64,000 bases of DNA from Cyanobium sp. M30B3 (GTDB lineage Bacteria; Cyanobacteriota; Cyanobacteriia; PCC-6307; Cyanobiaceae): positions 2,418,001 through 2,482,000 of the forward strand of contig CP073761.1 in the NCBI GenBank assembly GCA_018399015.1, given 5' to 3'. Both the position numbers and the translations under genes were made by a program. The stretch's first letter is position 1. Every line of letters starts with the position of its first letter. Below are positions 46,490 to 59,239 of the stretch, piece after piece. The notes below the pieces were generated by a model. It saw only the letters and a program-made list of their open reading frames with translations, had not been told where the DNA came from and did no database searches.

Positions 46490-46819
46490 GGGGTGCTCCG
46501 CTGGCGTGGAATCGGCTCCAGGTGCGGTTCGCTGCCGCCCAGGGCAGCCAGGCGATGGGCGCTTTCCCGCTGCACCAGGGCCCGCAGGGCTTCCTTCAAC
46601 AGTGCGCATGTACAGCCAGCGCAGGGCCTCCTGCAGGTCGAGCGACGTCTCGGGGCGGTCGCGCCACAGGCCGAACACCTCTCCATGCTGGGGCTGCTGC
46701 TGCTCCAGCCACTGGCTCAGGGCTTCCCGCAGCGCCTGGGCCCGGGAGATGCCCCGCTGGCGGCACAGGGCATCGAGCTGACTCCGCTCCGCCTCCGGCA
46801 GATCCACGATGGTACGCAT
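46409..46819 (-). pseudogene. RHH/CopG-type antitoxin reading through into toxin-antitoxin debris
   Basis: From ATG 46819 the frame gives an antitoxin-like N-terminus MRTIVDLPEAERSQLDALCR, then ISRAQALREALSQWLEQQ and EVFGLWRDRPETSLDLQEAL. The expected end of such antitoxins (about 80 residues, often EALRAEW) is replaced. The frame continues through the start of a second, broken vapB at 46609 and then through vapC debris for a total of 136 residues. The N-terminal domain might still be functional, but its own toxin is missing. Confidence 0.7.
46486..46609 (-). pseudogene. VapB antitoxin remnant (internal deletion)
   Basis: ATG 46609 reads MRT. After a deletion that shifts the frame by one base, the sequence continues LLKEALRALVQRESAHRLAA, then LGGSEPHLEPIPRQRS and a stop at 46486-46488. 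This is the C-terminal half of a common VapB type (EALRALIQRESARRLAALGG). The TGA stop overlaps the vapC remnant's TTG start, preserving the original operon junction. Confidence 0.8.
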
Positions 46820-46933
46820 GATGTCGTGATCTGATAACGGCACCGTAGGTGCCTTCCCCGTGGCCGTTCGCGGATCTGGCTGCCCGCCCCGCCCGCCGTT
46901 CCTAGCTTGAACGTGGCCCCTACTCGAGCTGCC

Positions 46934-47725
46934 ATGTGCCGCGACTGCGCCTGCGGACAGCCAGCACCCGAGGCCACCCCCGAGCCGGACAGCGTCACCC
47001 GCGAGCTGCCGCTGCACACCGCCCTGCTGCAGCGCAACGACGCCCAGGCTGCCGCCCTGCGCCAGCGCTTCGCGGCCGCCGGCGTGCGGGTGGTGAACCT
47101 GCTCTCCTCCCCCGGCTCCGGCAAAACCGCCCTGCTGGAGGCCCTGGCCCGGCAGCTGGCGGCGGGGGACGGCGAGCCTGCCCGCCTGGCGGTGATCGTG
47201 GGTGATCTGGCCACCGACAACGACGCCCGCCGCCTGCGGGCCGCCGGCCTGGCCGCCGCCGCGATCACCACCGGCCAGGCCTGCCACTTGGAGGTGCCGA
47301 TGGTGGAGGAGGGGCTGCACCGCCTGCAGCACCAGGGGGTGGACCTCGAGCAGCTGGAGCTGCTGGTGATCGAGAACGTGGGCAACCTGGTGTGTCCCGG
47401 CGCCTACGACCTGGGCGAGAGCCTGCGGGTGGTGCTGGTGTCCACCACCGAGGGCGAGGACAAGCCGCTCAAGTACGCGCCGATCTTCCACGGCGCCGAT
47501 CTGGTGCTGATCACCAAGATCGACCTGGCCGAGGTGGTGGAGTTCGACCGCGCCGCCGCCCACGCCGCCATCGCCCGCGTCGCCCCCCACGCCCGCGTGC
47601 TGGAAACCTCCGCCCGCACTGGGGCGGGCCTCGATGCCCTGATCGAGGCCCTCGGGCTGGTCATTGCTCCCCCCACTGACCCCGCTGCTGCCCGTCTCGC
47701 CAGCGCCCCTGCCCTGGTGCCATGA
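46934..47725 (+). CDS. hypB: Hydrogenase nickel incorporation GTPase HypB
   Basis: HypB is a SIMIBI GTPase that drives nickel insertion. The 263-residue protein starts MCRDCACGQP, the N-terminal nickel-binding cysteine motif, which fixes the start at ATG 46934. The G domain shows Walker A LLSSPGSGKTALLEALARQL, Walker B-type LAVIVGDLATDNDARRL, the metal-site CHLEVPMVEEGL region, LLVIENVGNLVCPGAYDLGE and the guanine motif LITKIDLAEVVEFD. hypF starts in its stop codon (ATGA). Confidence 0.96.
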   Translation: MCRDCACGQPAPEATPEPDSVTRELPLHTALLQRNDAQAAALRQRFAAAGVRVVNLLSSPGSGKTALLEALARQLAAGDGEPARLAVIVGDLATDNDARRLRAAGLAAAAITTGQACHLEVPMVEEGLHRLQHQGVDLEQLELLVIENVGNLVCPGAYDLGESLRVVLVSTTEGEDKPLKYAPIFHGADLVLITKIDLAEVVEFDRAAAHAAIARVAPHARVLETSARTGAGLDALIEALGLVIAPPTDPAAARLASAPALVP

Positions 47726-50162
47726 GCGCCGAGGCCCGCCTGCGCCTCCACTGCCGCGGGGTGGTGCAGGGGGTGGGCTTCCGGCCGCTGGTGCATCGCC
47801 TGGCCACCGAGTTGGCGCTGGTGGGGGAGGTGGAGAACGTCGCCGGCGCCGTGCGGCTGGAGTTGCAGGGGGAGCGCCGCGCGCTGGAGCTGCTGGTGCG
47901 GCGCTTGCCCGAGGCGTTGCAGCCCCCGGCGCCCTGGAGCCACTGGAGCCCACCTGGCTGCCGCCCCTCGTTCCGGCGCCCCGCGGCCTGCGCATCGCCG
48001 CCGCCGCCGCCCAACCCCTGGGCCCCGGCCTGATCGCCCCGTCCCTCGCCGCCGACCTGGCCCCCTGCCCCGCCTGCCTGGCCGAGCTGGCCGATCCCGC
48101 CGGCCGCCGCCACCGCTACCCGTTCATCAGCTGCAGCCGCTGCGGGCCGCGCTACGCGATCTCCACCGCCGAGCCCTACGCCCGCGCCCACACCACCCTG
48201 GCCGGCTTCCCGCTCTGTCCGGCCTGCCAGGCGGAGTTCGAGGATCCCGCCGACCGCCGCTTCCACGCCGAGACGATCGGCTGCCCCGCCTGCGGGCCGC
48301 GGCTGGAGCTGCTGGCGCCGCAGGGGGAACCGCTGGCGGGGAGCGGCGGCGCCGATCCCCTGGCGGCGGCGGCGGCGCTGCTGCGGCGGGGCGGCATCCT
48401 GGCTCTGCAGGGGGTGGGGGGCTTCCAGCTGCTGGTGGATGCCACCAACGGGGCCGGCGTGGCCCACCTGCGCCGGCGCAAGCGCCGGCCCCACAAGCCC
48501 TTTGCCCTGCTGGTGGCCGATCTGGCGCCGCTGGAGGGCCAGGTGCGGATCACGCCGGCGGAGCGGCGCGAGCTGGCGGGGGCCGCGGCGCCGATCGTGC
48601 TGCTGCGGCGTCTGCTGCCGCCTGCTGCCGCTGGCTCCGTGGCTGCGGGTTCAGTGGCTGTGGCGGACGCGGTGGCCCCGGGCAGTGCCTGTCTGGGGGT
48701 GATGCTGCCGGCCTCGCCCCTGCACCTGCTGCTGGCCCAGGCGGTGGGCCGACCGCTGGTGGCCACCAGCGGCAACCCCAGCGGCGAGCCCCTCTGCACC
48801 GAGCCGGCCGAGGCCCTGGAGCGGCTGGGCGCCATCGCCGACGCCTTCCTGGTGCACAACCGGCCGATCGCCCGCCCCCTCGACGACTCCGTTCTGCAGC
48901 TGATCGACGGCCGCCCCGCCCTGCTGCGCCGCGCCCGGGGCTACGCCCCAGCGGCCCTGGATCTGCCCCGGCCGCCGGCCGCCTACCGGGCTGCCCTGGC
49001 CCTGGGGGGCGACCTCAAGGCGGCGCCGGCCCTGGCGCTGGCGGGCCGCATCTGGCTGGCGCCCCACCAGGGCGATCTGGCCTCGGCCCGGCTGCAGCAG
49101 CGCCTGGAGAGCGGCCTGGAGGCCCTGCTGCAACGCCATGGCGCCGCCCTGGAGGCGCTGCTGGCCGATGCCCACCCCGGCTACGCCAGCGGCCAGCTGG
49201 CCCGCCAGGCGGCCCGGCGCCACCGGCTGCCCCTGCGGGTCGTGCCGCACCACCAGGCCCATGGCCTGGCGGTGGCCGCCGAGCACGGCCTGGCGGGAGG
49301 CCTGCTGGTGTGGGCCGCCGATGGCCTGGGCTATGGCCCCGGCCCGGGTCACCGCCTCTGGGGCGGGGAGCTGCTCTGGCTCGAGTCGGGGCGGATGGAG
49401 CGGTTGGCCTGCCTGCGGCCCTGGCCCCTGCCCGGCGGCGAGCGGGCCGCGGCGGAGCCCCGCCGCACTGCCCTGGGGCTGCTGGCGGCGGCCGGCTGGC
49501 TGCCCCATGCCGGCGCTGCCGCCACCCGCCGCGCCTTTGCCGATCCCGATCGGCGGCTGCTGGAGCAGGCCCTGCGGGCCGGCCTGAATGCGCCGCTCAC
49601 CTCCTCGCTGGGCCGCCTGTTCGACGCGGCTGCTTCGCTGCTGAACCTGGTGCAGGTGCTCAGTTTCGAGGGCCAGGCCGGCCTGCTGCTGGAGGGGCTG
49701 GCCCGCCGCCACGGCGAAGCCCCGGCCGCTCCGGCGGCCGGGCTGCTGCCCCTGCGGCCGGCGGGTGCGGAGACCCCGCCGCTGCCCCTGGGCTGGCTCG
49801 ACTGGCAGCCCCTGCTGCAGGCGCTGCTGGAGGGGCTGGTGGCCGGCACGGCGCCAACCGCCCTGGCCGCCTGGTGGCATCGGAGCGTCCAGGAGGGGTT
49901 GGTGGCGGCGGCCGCCTGCGCGGCCCGCCAGCGGGGCTGCCGCCAGGTGGCGCTGGCGGGCGGCTGCTTCCAGAACGCCCTGCTGCTGGAGGGCACGGCC
50001 GCCGCGTTGCGGCGGCAGGGGCTGCAGCCGTACTGGTCGGAGCAGGTGCCGTGTAACGACGGCGGCCTGGCCCTGGGCCAACTTTGGGCAGAGCTGGGCA
50101 ATGCCCCTATAACGAAAGCGAGCGGCATCGCCGACCCATGTGCCTGGCCACCCCCGGCGTGA
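47722..50162 (+). pseudogene. hypF: Carbamoyltransferase HypF, interrupted by a frameshift
   Basis: HypF makes the cyanide ligands of the Ni-Fe site by transferring carbamoyl to HypE. The acylphosphatase domain (LHCRGVVQGVGFRPLVHRLA) is read from ATG 47722, and the rest is read in another frame. That part has zinc fingers (CPACLAELADPAGR and CPACQAEFEDPADR), a YrdC-like domain (LALQGVGGFQLLVDATNGAG and PLVATSGNPSGEPL) and a Kae1-like domain (HHQAHGLAVAAEHGLAGG and LAGGCFQNALLLEG). The switch is at CCCCC 47923-47927, where a sixth C would give a continuous protein of 813 residues. It could be a sequencing error, a slippage site or a real mutation that would silence the hydrogenase. Confidence 0.9.
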
Positions 50163-50346
50163 TCCTGGCGCTGTCCCCCGCTGCTCCCGGTGCCGATCCC
50201 GCCGATCCCCTCTGGCGCTGTGCCGAGGTGGATTTCGGCGGGGTGCGCCAGCAGGTGAGCCTGGCCTGCCTGCCCGAGGCCCGGGTGGGGGATCGGGTGC
50301 TGGTGCACGTGGGGGTGGCCCTGAGCCTGGTGCACGACGACGACCC

Positions 50347-50350
<4 letters not shown>
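50138..50350 (+). CDS. hypC: Hydrogenase assembly chaperone HypC
   Basis: HypC carries the Fe(CN)2CO group with HypD and delivers it to the large subunit. The 70-residue protein begins MCLATPGVILAL, and Cys2 after Met removal is essential, which fixes the start at ATG 50138. It continues with VDFGGVRQQVSLACLPEARV and GDRVLVHVGVALSLVHDDD. It overlaps the hypF 3' end by 25 bases, and nifJ starts in its stop codon. Confidence 0.95.
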
Positions 50351-54092
<3,742 letters not shown>

Positions 54093-54096
<4 letters not shown>

Positions 54097-55121
54097 CGAT
54101 GGCGCTCACCACCCCCGATCTCACCACCACCTACCTGGGCCTGTCCCTGCGCTCGCCCCTGGTGGTTGGGGCCGCCCTGCCCCTCAGCGAGCACGTGGAG
54201 CAGCTGCTGGAGCTGGAGGAGCACGGCGCCGCCGCCGTGGTGCTGCATTCGCTGTTTGAGGAGCAGATCGAGCAGGAGCAGCTGGCGCTGCACTGGCACG
54301 CCAGCCAGGGGGAGGAGAGCTATGGCGAGGCCCTCAGCTACCTGCCCCAGGGGGCGGTGGTGCACGAGGGGCCCGACACCTATCTGCGCCTGATCGAGCG
54401 GGCCCGCCGTCAGCTCTCGATCCCGGTGATCGCCAGCCTCAACGGCAGCCACCCAGGCCGCTGGGTGGAGACGGCCCGCCGCATCGAGGCAGCCGGCGCC
54501 TCGGCCCTGGAGCTGAACATCTACTCCCTGCCCACCGATCCCGAGCTCAGCAGCGCCGCGATCGAAAGCCAGGTGGAGGAGATCGTGCGCCAGGTACGCG
54601 CCCAGGTGCGCCTGCCCCTGGCGGTGAAGCTCGGCCCCTTCTTCACCAACCTGCGGGCGATGGCCCGCCGCCTGGCGCTGGCGGGCGCCGATGGCCTGGT
54701 GCTGTTCAACCGCTTCTACCAGCCGGACATCGACATTGAAGAGCTGGTGCTGCGCCCCAACCTGCTGCTCTCCACCCCCCACGACCTGCGCCTGCCCCTG
54801 CGCTGGATCGCCCTGCTGCACGGCCGCGAGCCCCTTGATCTGGCCGCCAGCAGCGGCGTGCACCGCGGCAGCGATGTGGTGCGCCTGCTGATGGCCGGCG
54901 CCAGCGTCACCCAGATGGTGGCGGTGCTGCTGCGCCACGGGCCGGAGCGGCTGCGCGGCATCGAGGATGAGCTCAGCACCTGGCTGATGGAGCACGACTA
55001 CGGCTCGGTGCGCGAGCTGCAGGGCTGCATGAGCCAGCAGCGCTGCACCAACCCCGGCGACTACGAGCGGGCCCAGTACCTGCGGGCGGTGCAGGGCCCA
55101 TGGCCCGGGCTGTTGCCTTGA
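54093..55121 (+). CDS. Dihydroorotate dehydrogenase-like flavoprotein
   Basis: The 342-residue protein has the DHOD-type (beta/alpha)8 barrel: TTYLGLSLRSPLVVGAALPL, IPVIASLNGSHPGRWVETAR, ALELNIYSLPTDPELSSA, LAVKLGPFFTNLRAMARRLA, ADGLVLFNRFYQPDIDIEEL and SGVHRGSDVVRLLMAGAS. This cyanobacterial paralogue is often found beside nifJ, and its substrate is unknown. It is not assumed to be the pyrimidine pathway enzyme. It starts in the nifJ stop codon, so a role with PFOR is plausible. Confidence 0.88.
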
Positions 55122-55158
55122 ACCAGTCTGTTGCCATGAGCCAGCCTGTTGCCATGAC
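55105..55158 (+). repeat. 18-bp tandem repeat at the hypD start
   Basis: CCAGTCTGTTGCCATGAG (55123-55140) and CCAGCCTGTTGCCATGAC (55141-55158) differ by two bases. The preceding 18 bases (55105-55122, with CTGTTGCCTTGA) are a weaker third copy that contains the stop codon of the previous gene. Each of the two good copies carries an in-frame hypD ATG (55136, 55154). Confidence 0.85.
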
Positions 55159-56299
55159 CGATGGGGCGCAGGTGCAGGCGTTGGCGGCGGAGCTGGCGGC
55201 GATCACCACCCGCCCCTGGACGTTGATGGAGGTGTGCGGCGGCCAGACCCACGCGATCGTGCGCTGGGGCCTCGACCAGCTGCTGCCGCCGGGGATGCGG
55301 CTGATCCACGGCCCCGGCTGCCCGGTTTGCGTGACGCCGGCGGCCACCATCGATGCCGCCCTGCGGCTGGCCCGCCGCCCCGAGGTGATCCTCTGCTCCT
55401 ACGGCGACATGCTGCGGGTGCCCGGCAGCGCCAGCGGCGATGACCTGCTGGGCGTGCGAGCCGCCGGCGGCGATGTGCGCCTGCTCACCTCCCCCCTGCA
55501 GGCCATCGAACTGGCCCGCGCCCATCCCGAGCGCCAGGTGGTGTTCCTGGCGGTGGGCTTCGAGACCACCGCCCCGGCCACGGCCCTGCTGGCCCGCCAG
55601 GCGCTGGCGCTGGGGCTGGAAAACCTGGCGCTGCTGCTGGCCCACGTGCGCGTGGCGCCGGCGATGGCCGCCATCCTGGCCGATCCCGCCAACCAGGTGC
55701 AGGGCTTTCTGGCGGCGGGCCATGTGGGCGCGGTGATGGGGCTGGCGGAGCTGGAGGCCCTGGTGGCCGCCTACCGGGTGCCGGTGGTGGTGAGCGGCTT
55801 TGAGCCGCTGGAGCTGATGGCCGGCCTGGTGGCCTGTGTGCGCCAGCTGGAGGCGGGGCGGGCCGCGGTGGAGAACGCCTACGGCCAGGTGGTGCGCCCG
55901 GCAGGCAACCCCGCCGCCCAGCGCCAGATGGCCGAGGTGTTCGCCGTGGTGGACCAGCCCTGGCGGGGGCTGGGGGTGCTGCCCGGCGGCGGCCTGGCCC
56001 TGCGGGGCCCCTACCGCCGGCTGGATGCCCGCGAGCGCTGCGGCGTCTCCCCCGTGGAGGGCAGCGCAACCGCGGCTGCGGACCCCTGCATCAGCGGCCG
56101 GATCCTGCGCGGGCTGGCCAGCCCGCCCGATTGCCCCGCCTTTGGGGTCACCTGCACACCGGAGCACCCCCTCGGTGCGCCGATGGTATCCAGCGAGGGG
56201 GCCTGTGCCGCCTACTACCGCTACCGGCCGCCCGTGGCTGGGGCGTCAATCCGCCCCTCACCACGGGGCACCCAGGGCATCTTCGCCAGCCCCAGCTGA
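55136..56299 (+). CDS. hypD: Hydrogenase formation protein HypD
   Basis: HypD is the 4Fe-4S scaffold on which CN and CO are put on iron, together with HypC and HypE. The roughly 387-residue protein shows LMEVCGGQTHAIVRWGLDQL, the active-site GPGCPVCVTPAATIDAALRL, VVFLAVGFETTAPATALLAR, QGFLAAGHVGAVMG and VVSGFEPLELMAGLVACVRQ. Cluster Cys residues lie in the C-terminal part (DPCISGRILRG, CPAFGVTCTPEHPLG and EGACAAYYRYR). The start is ATG 55136, with 55154 and 55100 as in-frame alternatives created by repeats. The last 20 or so residues, beyond YYRYR, extend past the usual end and overlap the convergent gene. Confidence 0.95.
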   Translation: MSQPVAMTDGAQVQALAAELAAITTRPWTLMEVCGGQTHAIVRWGLDQLLPPGMRLIHGPGCPVCVTPAATIDAALRLARRPEVILCSYGDMLRVPGSASGDDLLGVRAAGGDVRLLTSPLQAIELARAHPERQVVFLAVGFETTAPATALLARQALALGLENLALLLAHVRVAPAMAAILADPANQVQGFLAAGHVGAVMGLAELEALVAAYRVPVVVSGFEPLELMAGLVACVRQLEAGRAAVENAYGQVVRPAGNPAAQRQMAEVFAVVDQPWRGLGVLPGGGLALRGPYRRLDARERCGVSPVEGSATAAADPCISGRILRGLASPPDCPAFGVTCTPEHPLGAPMVSSEGACAAYYRYRPPVAGASIRPSPRGTQGIFASPS

Positions 56300-57336
56300 G
56301 CGAGCCGCTCCAGCACCGCCTGCTGCAGGCTGCCGATCCGCCCGGAGAGACCCGGCAGGCTGAGGGGATCGAGCCCGTTCCACGGCAGATAGGGGTTGCG
56401 GCGCAGGGAGGCGTACAGCTCCACCCGGCAGCCGGGCTGCTCGCTCGGGGTGCGGCCGTGGAAGCCGCGGGTGTCGGCCACCACCAGGGTGTTGGCCTTC
56501 ACCGCAAAGCGCCGGGCCGCCGGCAGCCCCATCGCCCGCAGGTCGTTGTCGCTGACGCGGAAGGAGCCGCGGGCGTGGTATTTGATCGGGTGATCGGCGG
56601 CGCTGAGGCTCTGCTGGTGCTCCCAGGCCAACCGGGCAGGGGTCATCCGATGGGAGCCCGGCACGTAGGCGAAGGGCCCGGCACTGGCCTCCACGTCGTG
56701 CAGGAAGAACCAGGCCTTGGCGATCGAGTGGAAGGTGTCGGCGTGCAGGTGGGTCTGGGGGTCGGGCGTGGCGCTGGGCAGGCCGCTGAGGATGGCCTGC
56801 AGGGAGAAGATCGGCTCGGCGCCGGTGCCGGCCACGTAGCGGATCAGCCGGCGGATCTCCGCGTCGGCCAGCAGGGCCGCCAGGGTGGGATGGCTGCTGG
56901 CCAGGGCGGCTTGGTCGAGCACCACCCGGCGGGTGATGGTGCTGCCCTGGCCCATCTCCAGCAGCGGCCAGCTGCTGCCGTACACCTCCTGGCGCAGGGC
57001 GGCGAACGGCCCGGCGGGCAGCAGGTTCTCGCGGATCAGATAGCCGTGCTCGGCGTAGTGGGCCCGGTCGGCGGGGCTGAGCTGGCGGCCCAGCCGCCCC
57101 CGCCGCTGGGCGGTGAGGGCATCGGCCAGGCGGATGCGGCCCACGTGCAGCCCCAGCCGGTTGAGCCGGCGGCTGCCGATCACCGCGTTGTCGCGGAACG
57201 ACTTGGCGCCGCTGAGCAGGGTGAAGGGGGCCAGGGAGATCTGGGCCGCCCGCTGCACTGCTGATCGCGCTGCTGATCGCGCCGCCATGGCACCTGCCCC
57301 GAACGTCGTTTGCCCGCCCCAGAGTGTGTCATCCAT
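56221..57336 (-). CDS. Phytanoyl-CoA dioxygenase (PhyH)-family 2OG-Fe(II) oxygenase
   Basis: The 371-residue protein has the PhyH-type core: YAEHGYLIRENLLPAGPFAA at the beginning, the iron-binding HxD in QTHLHADTFHSIAKAWFFLH, AGPFAYVPGSHRMTPARLAW, and the third iron ligand with the 2OG Arg in DTRGFHGRTPSEQPGCRVEL. The substrate is unknown, since members hydroxylate diverse small molecules. The start is ATG 57336, or ATG 57288 (MAARSAARSAV) if the first 16 residues are not used. The gene lies opposite to hypD and hypE and overlaps the hypD 3' end by 79 bases. Confidence 0.87.
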   Translation of the reverse strand: MDDTLWGGQTTFGAGAMAARSAARSAVQRAAQISLAPFTLLSGAKSFRDNAVIGSRRLNRLGLHVGRIRLADALTAQRRGRLGRQLSPADRAHYAEHGYLIRENLLPAGPFAALRQEVYGSSWPLLEMGQGSTITRRVVLDQAALASSHPTLAALLADAEIRRLIRYVAGTGAEPIFSLQAILSGLPSATPDPQTHLHADTFHSIAKAWFFLHDVEASAGPFAYVPGSHRMTPARLAWEHQQSLSAADHPIKYHARGSFRVSDNDLRAMGLPAARRFAVKANTLVVADTRGFHGRTPSEQPGCRVELYASLRRNPYLPWNGLDPLSLPGLSGRIGSLQQAVLERLAQLGLAKMPWVPRGEGRIDAPATGGR

Positions 57337-57368
57337 CCCCTCCCCGGGCCCCGCCTCCCCCTGCCGCG

Positions 57369-58388
57369 ATGAGCGACCAGATCCTCCTGGCCCATGGCGG
57401 CGGCGGCAGCCTGATGCAGCAGCTGATCCGCCAGGAGCTGCTGCCGCTCTACGGCAGGCCGGAGGTGGAGGGGGAGCCGGTGCTGCACGACGCCGCCGTG
57501 CTGGAGCTGCCGGCGGCCGCCGGCCCGCTGGCCTTCACCTGCGACGGCTATGTGGTGCAGCCGCTGGAGTTTCCAGGGGGCGACATCGGCCGGCTGGCGG
57601 TGATCGGCACCGCCAACGACCTGGCCATGGCGGCGGCCCGGCCCCGCCACTTGAGCGTGTCGCTGATCCTGGAGGAGGGGCTGCCGCTGGCGCTGCTGCG
57701 CCGGGTGGTGGCCTCGATGGCCGCGGCGGCCGAGCAGTGCGGCGTGCGCATCGCCACCGGCGACACCAAGGTGGTGGAGCGGGGCAAGGCCGACGGGCTG
57801 TTCATCAGCACCAGCGGCGTGGGCACGGTGGAGCAGGCCCAGCCGGTGCAGCCCGCCGCGATCCGCCCCGGCGACCAGCTGCTGGTGAGCGGCGACCTGG
57901 GCCGCCACGGGGTGGCGATCCTGGCCGCCCGCCACGGCCTCGATCTGCAGCCAGCGGTGTTCAGCGACTGCGCACCTTTGTGGCCCCAGGTGGAGGCCCT
58001 GCTGGGGGCGGGGGTCACGCTCCACTGCCTGCGCGACCTCACGCGCGGCGGGCTGGCCAGCGCCCTGCAGGAGCTGGCGGAGGGGGCGGGCCTGGAGCTG
58101 CGGGTGCAGGAGGCGGCGGTGCCGGTGATCGAGCCGGTGGCCCGGGTGTGCGACCTGCTCGGCTTTGAACCGCTGCATCTGGCCAACGAGGGCCGCTTCC
58201 TGGCGGTGGTGCCGGAGTCGCAGCTGCAGGCCGCCCTGGCGGTGCTGGCCCCAGCCGGAGGCGCCTGGATCGGCAGCGCCGCCGCCCTGGTCGCTGGACT
58301 GGCCCCCCGGGTGCTGCTGCGCACGGCCCTGGGCACGGAGCGGCTGCTGTTGCCCAGCAGCGGCGAGCTGTTGCCCCGCATCTGCTGA
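57369..58388 (+). CDS. hypE: Hydrogenase maturation protein HypE
   Basis: HypE dehydrates the carbamoyl group on its C-terminal Cys to a thiocyanate, the cyanide donor. The 339-residue PurM-like ATPase starts MSDQILLAHGGGGSLMQQLI and has FTCDGYVVQPLEFPGGDIGR, IGTANDLAMAAARP, ATGDTKVVERGKADGLFIST and HCLRDLTRGGLASALQELAE. It ends LLPRIC, the conserved PRIC end with the carbamoylated Cys. The start is ATG 57369. A 2OG oxygenase gene on the other strand separates it from hypD, so it needs its own promoter, which must lie in the 32-base gap or within that neighbour. Confidence 0.96.
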   Translation: MSDQILLAHGGGGSLMQQLIRQELLPLYGRPEVEGEPVLHDAAVLELPAAAGPLAFTCDGYVVQPLEFPGGDIGRLAVIGTANDLAMAAARPRHLSVSLILEEGLPLALLRRVVASMAAAAEQCGVRIATGDTKVVERGKADGLFISTSGVGTVEQAQPVQPAAIRPGDQLLVSGDLGRHGVAILAARHGLDLQPAVFSDCAPLWPQVEALLGAGVTLHCLRDLTRGGLASALQELAEGAGLELRVQEAAVPVIEPVARVCDLLGFEPLHLANEGRFLAVVPESQLQAALAVLAPAGGAWIGSAAALVAGLAPRVLLRTALGTERLLLPSSGELLPRIC

Positions 58389-58427
58389 GAGGGTGCTGCA
58401 CTTGGGCCGCAACGCTGCTCCCCGACG

Positions 58428-58441
58428 TCCCCAAATGGGGG
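58428..58441. promoter_or_regulatory. Palindrome-like box TCCCCAAATGGGGG upstream of the LuxR-type regulator
   Basis: The site lies 75 bases upstream of the regulator's ATG. A near-identical 14-base box (TCCCCAGACGGGGG) lies upstream of the next gene at 59240. The consensus TCCCCARAYGGGGG has CCCC/GGGG half-sites. It may be an operator for the regulator encoded between the two copies. This is inference from position and repetition. Confidence 0.55.
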
Positions 58442-58515
58442 TAATTGGACCCTGAATCGCCGTTCGGGCCCCGCTGGGGCCTGGTGCTGGAGCAGGATCC
58501 AGGGCAGACCCCTGC

Positions 58516-59220
58516 ATGGCAGGAGGCGGTTCAGTGGATCTCACTCCCTTTCTCGGCAGCCTGGAGGGCACCACCCTCGATCAGGTGCTGCTGTCGGTGG
58601 CCATCAGCGGCAAGGTGGCCATCGCCATGAAGGGCCGGTTCCTGTTGCGGGCGGTGTGTGAGAGCTTCCAGGACCGCACCCACATCGGCTGTGCCGTCAC
58701 CGACGAACCCACCTGTCTGCGCTATCTGGTGCAGGAACCCTACGAGCTGCTGATCTGCACCGACTACCTGGAGGACGGCAGTGGCTTTGAGCTGGCCCGC
58801 AAGGCCCGGGAGACGCAACCGGCCCTGAAGGTGGTGGTGCTGGCCCTGGGGGACGTGATCCCCGCCCAGTACGTGGAAGCGCCCTGGCTGGAGGCGGTGG
58901 TGGCGGAGGCCGACTTCATCGGCGACCAACGCCCCCTGCAGGCAGCGGTGTTGGCAGTGATGGGGCATCACTGCTACCGCAGTCCGTCGTTGCGCTCCGG
59001 CAACCTGCCCTACCTGAGCTGTCCGCGGCTCACCAAGCGGGAATACGAGGTGCTGGATCTGCTGGCCAGTGGCCTCAGCGACCGGGAGATCGCCGAGCAG
59101 CTGGTGGTGAGCGAGGAAACAGCCCGCACCTACACCAAACGCCTGCTCAAAACCCTCGACGTGAACAACCGCCTGCAGGCGGTGCTCAAGGGCATGCGCT
59201 GCGGCATGGTGCAGCTCTAG
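58516..59220 (+). CDS. NarL/LuxR-type response regulator with degenerate receiver
   Basis: The 234-residue protein ends in a clear LuxR-type helix-turn-helix: RLTKREYEVLDLLASGLSDR, then EIAEQLVVSEETARTYTKRL and TLDVNNRLQAVLKGMRCGM. The N-terminal part resembles a receiver (LICTDYLEDGSGFELARKAR with Asp in ICTDYLEDG, then VVVLALGD). It lacks the usual DD pair near the start, so phosphorylation is uncertain. It has no adjacent kinase. The upstream TCCCC-GGGGG box may mediate autoregulation. Confidence 0.85.
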   Translation: MAGGGSVDLTPFLGSLEGTTLDQVLLSVAISGKVAIAMKGRFLLRAVCESFQDRTHIGCAVTDEPTCLRYLVQEPYELLICTDYLEDGSGFELARKARETQPALKVVVLALGDVIPAQYVEAPWLEAVVAEADFIGDQRPLQAAVLAVMGHHCYRSPSLRSGNLPYLSCPRLTKREYEVLDLLASGLSDREIAEQLVVSEETARTYTKRLLKTLDVNNRLQAVLKGMRCGMVQL

Positions 59221-59239
59221 CCGGGTTCAGGGGCAAATG

